From Candidatus Woesearchaeota archaeon (GTDB taxonomy: Archaea; Nanobdellota; Nanobdellia; Woesearchaeales; UBA10216), in contig JACPBT010000049.1 in assembly GCA_016180145.1 (NCBI GenBank), positions 1-5,912 on the forward strand: 5,912 bases of DNA, read 5' to 3'. Both the position numbers and the translations under genes were made by a program. Below the pieces are notes generated by a model. It had not been told where the DNA came from, made no database searches, and worked only from the letters and a program-made list of their open reading frames with translations. This document shows, piece after piece, positions 5,221-5,912 of the stretch (position 1 is its first letter; each line of letters opens with the position of its first letter).

Positions 5221-5912
5221 AAGACCTCCTTCAATGCATGAACAGCCTCAGCGCCATAAGACTTTAAAGGTCTTTGCCTCAACTGCGAGACTGCCTCAAC
5301 CATCCTATCAACTCTCACAAGCCCTGCGCCATAAACATCCCTGCCGCCGCCAAGATTCAATGCAGTGCGCTCCATAACATCCTCAAGAGAAGCGCCGCTC
5401 CTCGCAACAGAAAGCACCAAAGCCAAACTCCCGGAAACATGAGGAGCAGCCATGGAAGTCCCGCTAAGAGTGGCATAACCGTCAAGATAAGAAGATGTGA
5501 TAGCCACACCCGGAGCAGAAATATCATTAGTCCCGTAAACATTGCTGAAATCAGCATGCCTGTTGCCCCTGTCAACAGCAGCAACAGCAATAACAGAATC
5601 GCCAAAAGCTGCAGGATAACTCGCGCCAACACCGTCATTACCGGCAGCAGCAACAACAAGAACCCCCTTATCCGCAAGATAATAGCACATATCCTCCAAA
5701 GCAGAAGAGGCATGAGGGCTGCCAAAACTCATGTTAACAACATCAACACCATGCCCGGCAGCCCAATCAAGAGCTGCAATAGCATCAGCCTCATTGCCTG
5801 AACCAGCCTCATCAAGAACACGCAAAGCAAAACACTCAGCACCAGAAGCAACACCATAATTTGCGCCAAGCACTATACCGGCAACGTGAGTCCCATGACC
5901 ATTCAAATCCAT
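5211..5912 (-). CDS. Subtilisin-like serine protease (peptidase S8), partial (5' end beyond window)
   Basis: The C-terminal 233 residues of a subtilase (peptidase family S8), which hydrolyses peptide bonds with an Asp-His-Ser triad. Numbering from the window edge, NGHGTHVAG holds the catalytic His6, VVAAAGNDG holds the oxyanion-hole Asn92, and LSGTSMAAPHVSG holds the nucleophile Ser153. The Asp motif should lie about 30 residues upstream, outside the window, so the Met at 5912 is almost certainly internal and not the start. About 80 residues follow the Ser, enough to finish the catalytic domain with no extra C-terminal domain. Whether it has a signal peptide or its own N-terminal propeptide cannot be seen, so its location is unknown. 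The frame ends with TAA at 5213-5211, overlapping the start of the I9-like gene in the shared sequence ATGGAAATAA. All visible catalytic residues are intact. Confidence 0.95.
   Translation of the reverse strand: MDLNGHGTHVAGIVLGANYGVASGAECFALRVLDEAGSGNEADAIAALDWAAGHGVDVVNMSFGSPHASSALEDMCYYLADKGVLVVAAAGNDGVGASYPAAFGDSVIAVAAVDRGNRHADFSNVYGTNDISAPGVAITSSYLDGYATLSGTSMAAPHVSGSLALVLSVARSGASLEDVMERTALNLGGGRDVYGAGLVRVDRMVEAVSQLRQRPLKSYGAEAVHALKEVLWK
5224..5231 (-). promoter_or_regulatory. Strong Shine-Dalgarno for the I9-like gene
   Basis: The minus strand reads AAGGAGGT followed by CTT and the ATG at 5220-5218. It lies inside the last codons of the subtilase gene. It is the only strong ribosome binding site seen in the window and fixes the start of the small gene. 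The spacer is short but workable. It fits internal initiation or re-initiation on a two-gene mRNA. Confidence 0.8.

Noticed and set aside
5357..5725. Leucine-rich minus-strand frame resembling a membrane protein.
   Set aside because: It is an out-of-frame reading of the subtilase gene, whose catalytic motifs are intact in the other frame.
5910..5912. Met codon at the right edge as the start of the protease.
   Set aside because: It lies just before the catalytic-His motif, so the Asp motif and the N-terminal part of the domain must be upstream; the gene is truncated by the window.
1..5912. CRISPR array, insertion sequence or attachment site.
   Set aside because: No regularly spaced direct repeats with unique spacers, no transposase and no terminal repeats were seen; the only direct repeat is coding. 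No partial tRNA copy was found to suggest integration at the tRNA-Gly gene.

Overview
The window reads as a compact archaeal chromosome segment. The evidence is a HerA-type helicase next to Mre11, a tRNA-Gly gene without an encoded CCA end, and AT-rich TATA-like boxes lying about 25-30 nt upstream of several start codons, the spacing expected for leaderless archaeal transcripts. I cannot name a lineage. The small genes and short spacers would fit a DPANN-type or euryarchaeal genome, but that is only an impression.

Layout from left to right: (1) a minus-strand gene of unknown function runs off the left edge (1-548) and carries a 30-residue tandem repeat; (2) a minus-strand tRNA-Gly(CCC) at 598-668 sits 6 nt behind a MIP18/SufT-family Fe-S assembly factor (675-980); (3) a 364-residue minus-strand protein I do not recognise (1004-2098); (4) an 80-bp divergent promoter region holding a perfect 8-bp inverted repeat between two opposed TATA-like boxes; (5) herA (2179-3705) and mre11 (3755-4984) on the plus strand; (6) a minus-strand subtilisin-like serine protease running off the right edge (5211-5912), followed by a small overlapping gene (4981-5220) that resembles a subtilisin propeptide/I9 inhibitor. 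That small gene converges on mre11 with overlapping stop codons.

Functionally, herA and mre11 belong to archaeal DNA end resection, but neither rad50 nor a recognisable nurA is present. The unknown gene divergent from herA occupies a position where a partner might be expected, although its sequence gives no nuclease motif. The most unusual unit is the protease plus a separate I9-like protein: the overlap of stop and start and a strong Shine-Dalgarno suggest translational coupling, so the cell may make a protease and its folding chaperone or inhibitor together as two polypeptides.

Almost all bases are assigned. The only gene-free gaps are 549-597, 669-674, 981-1003, 2099-2178 and 3706-3754, each under 100 bases and, apart from the 6-nt gap, each holding a likely promoter.
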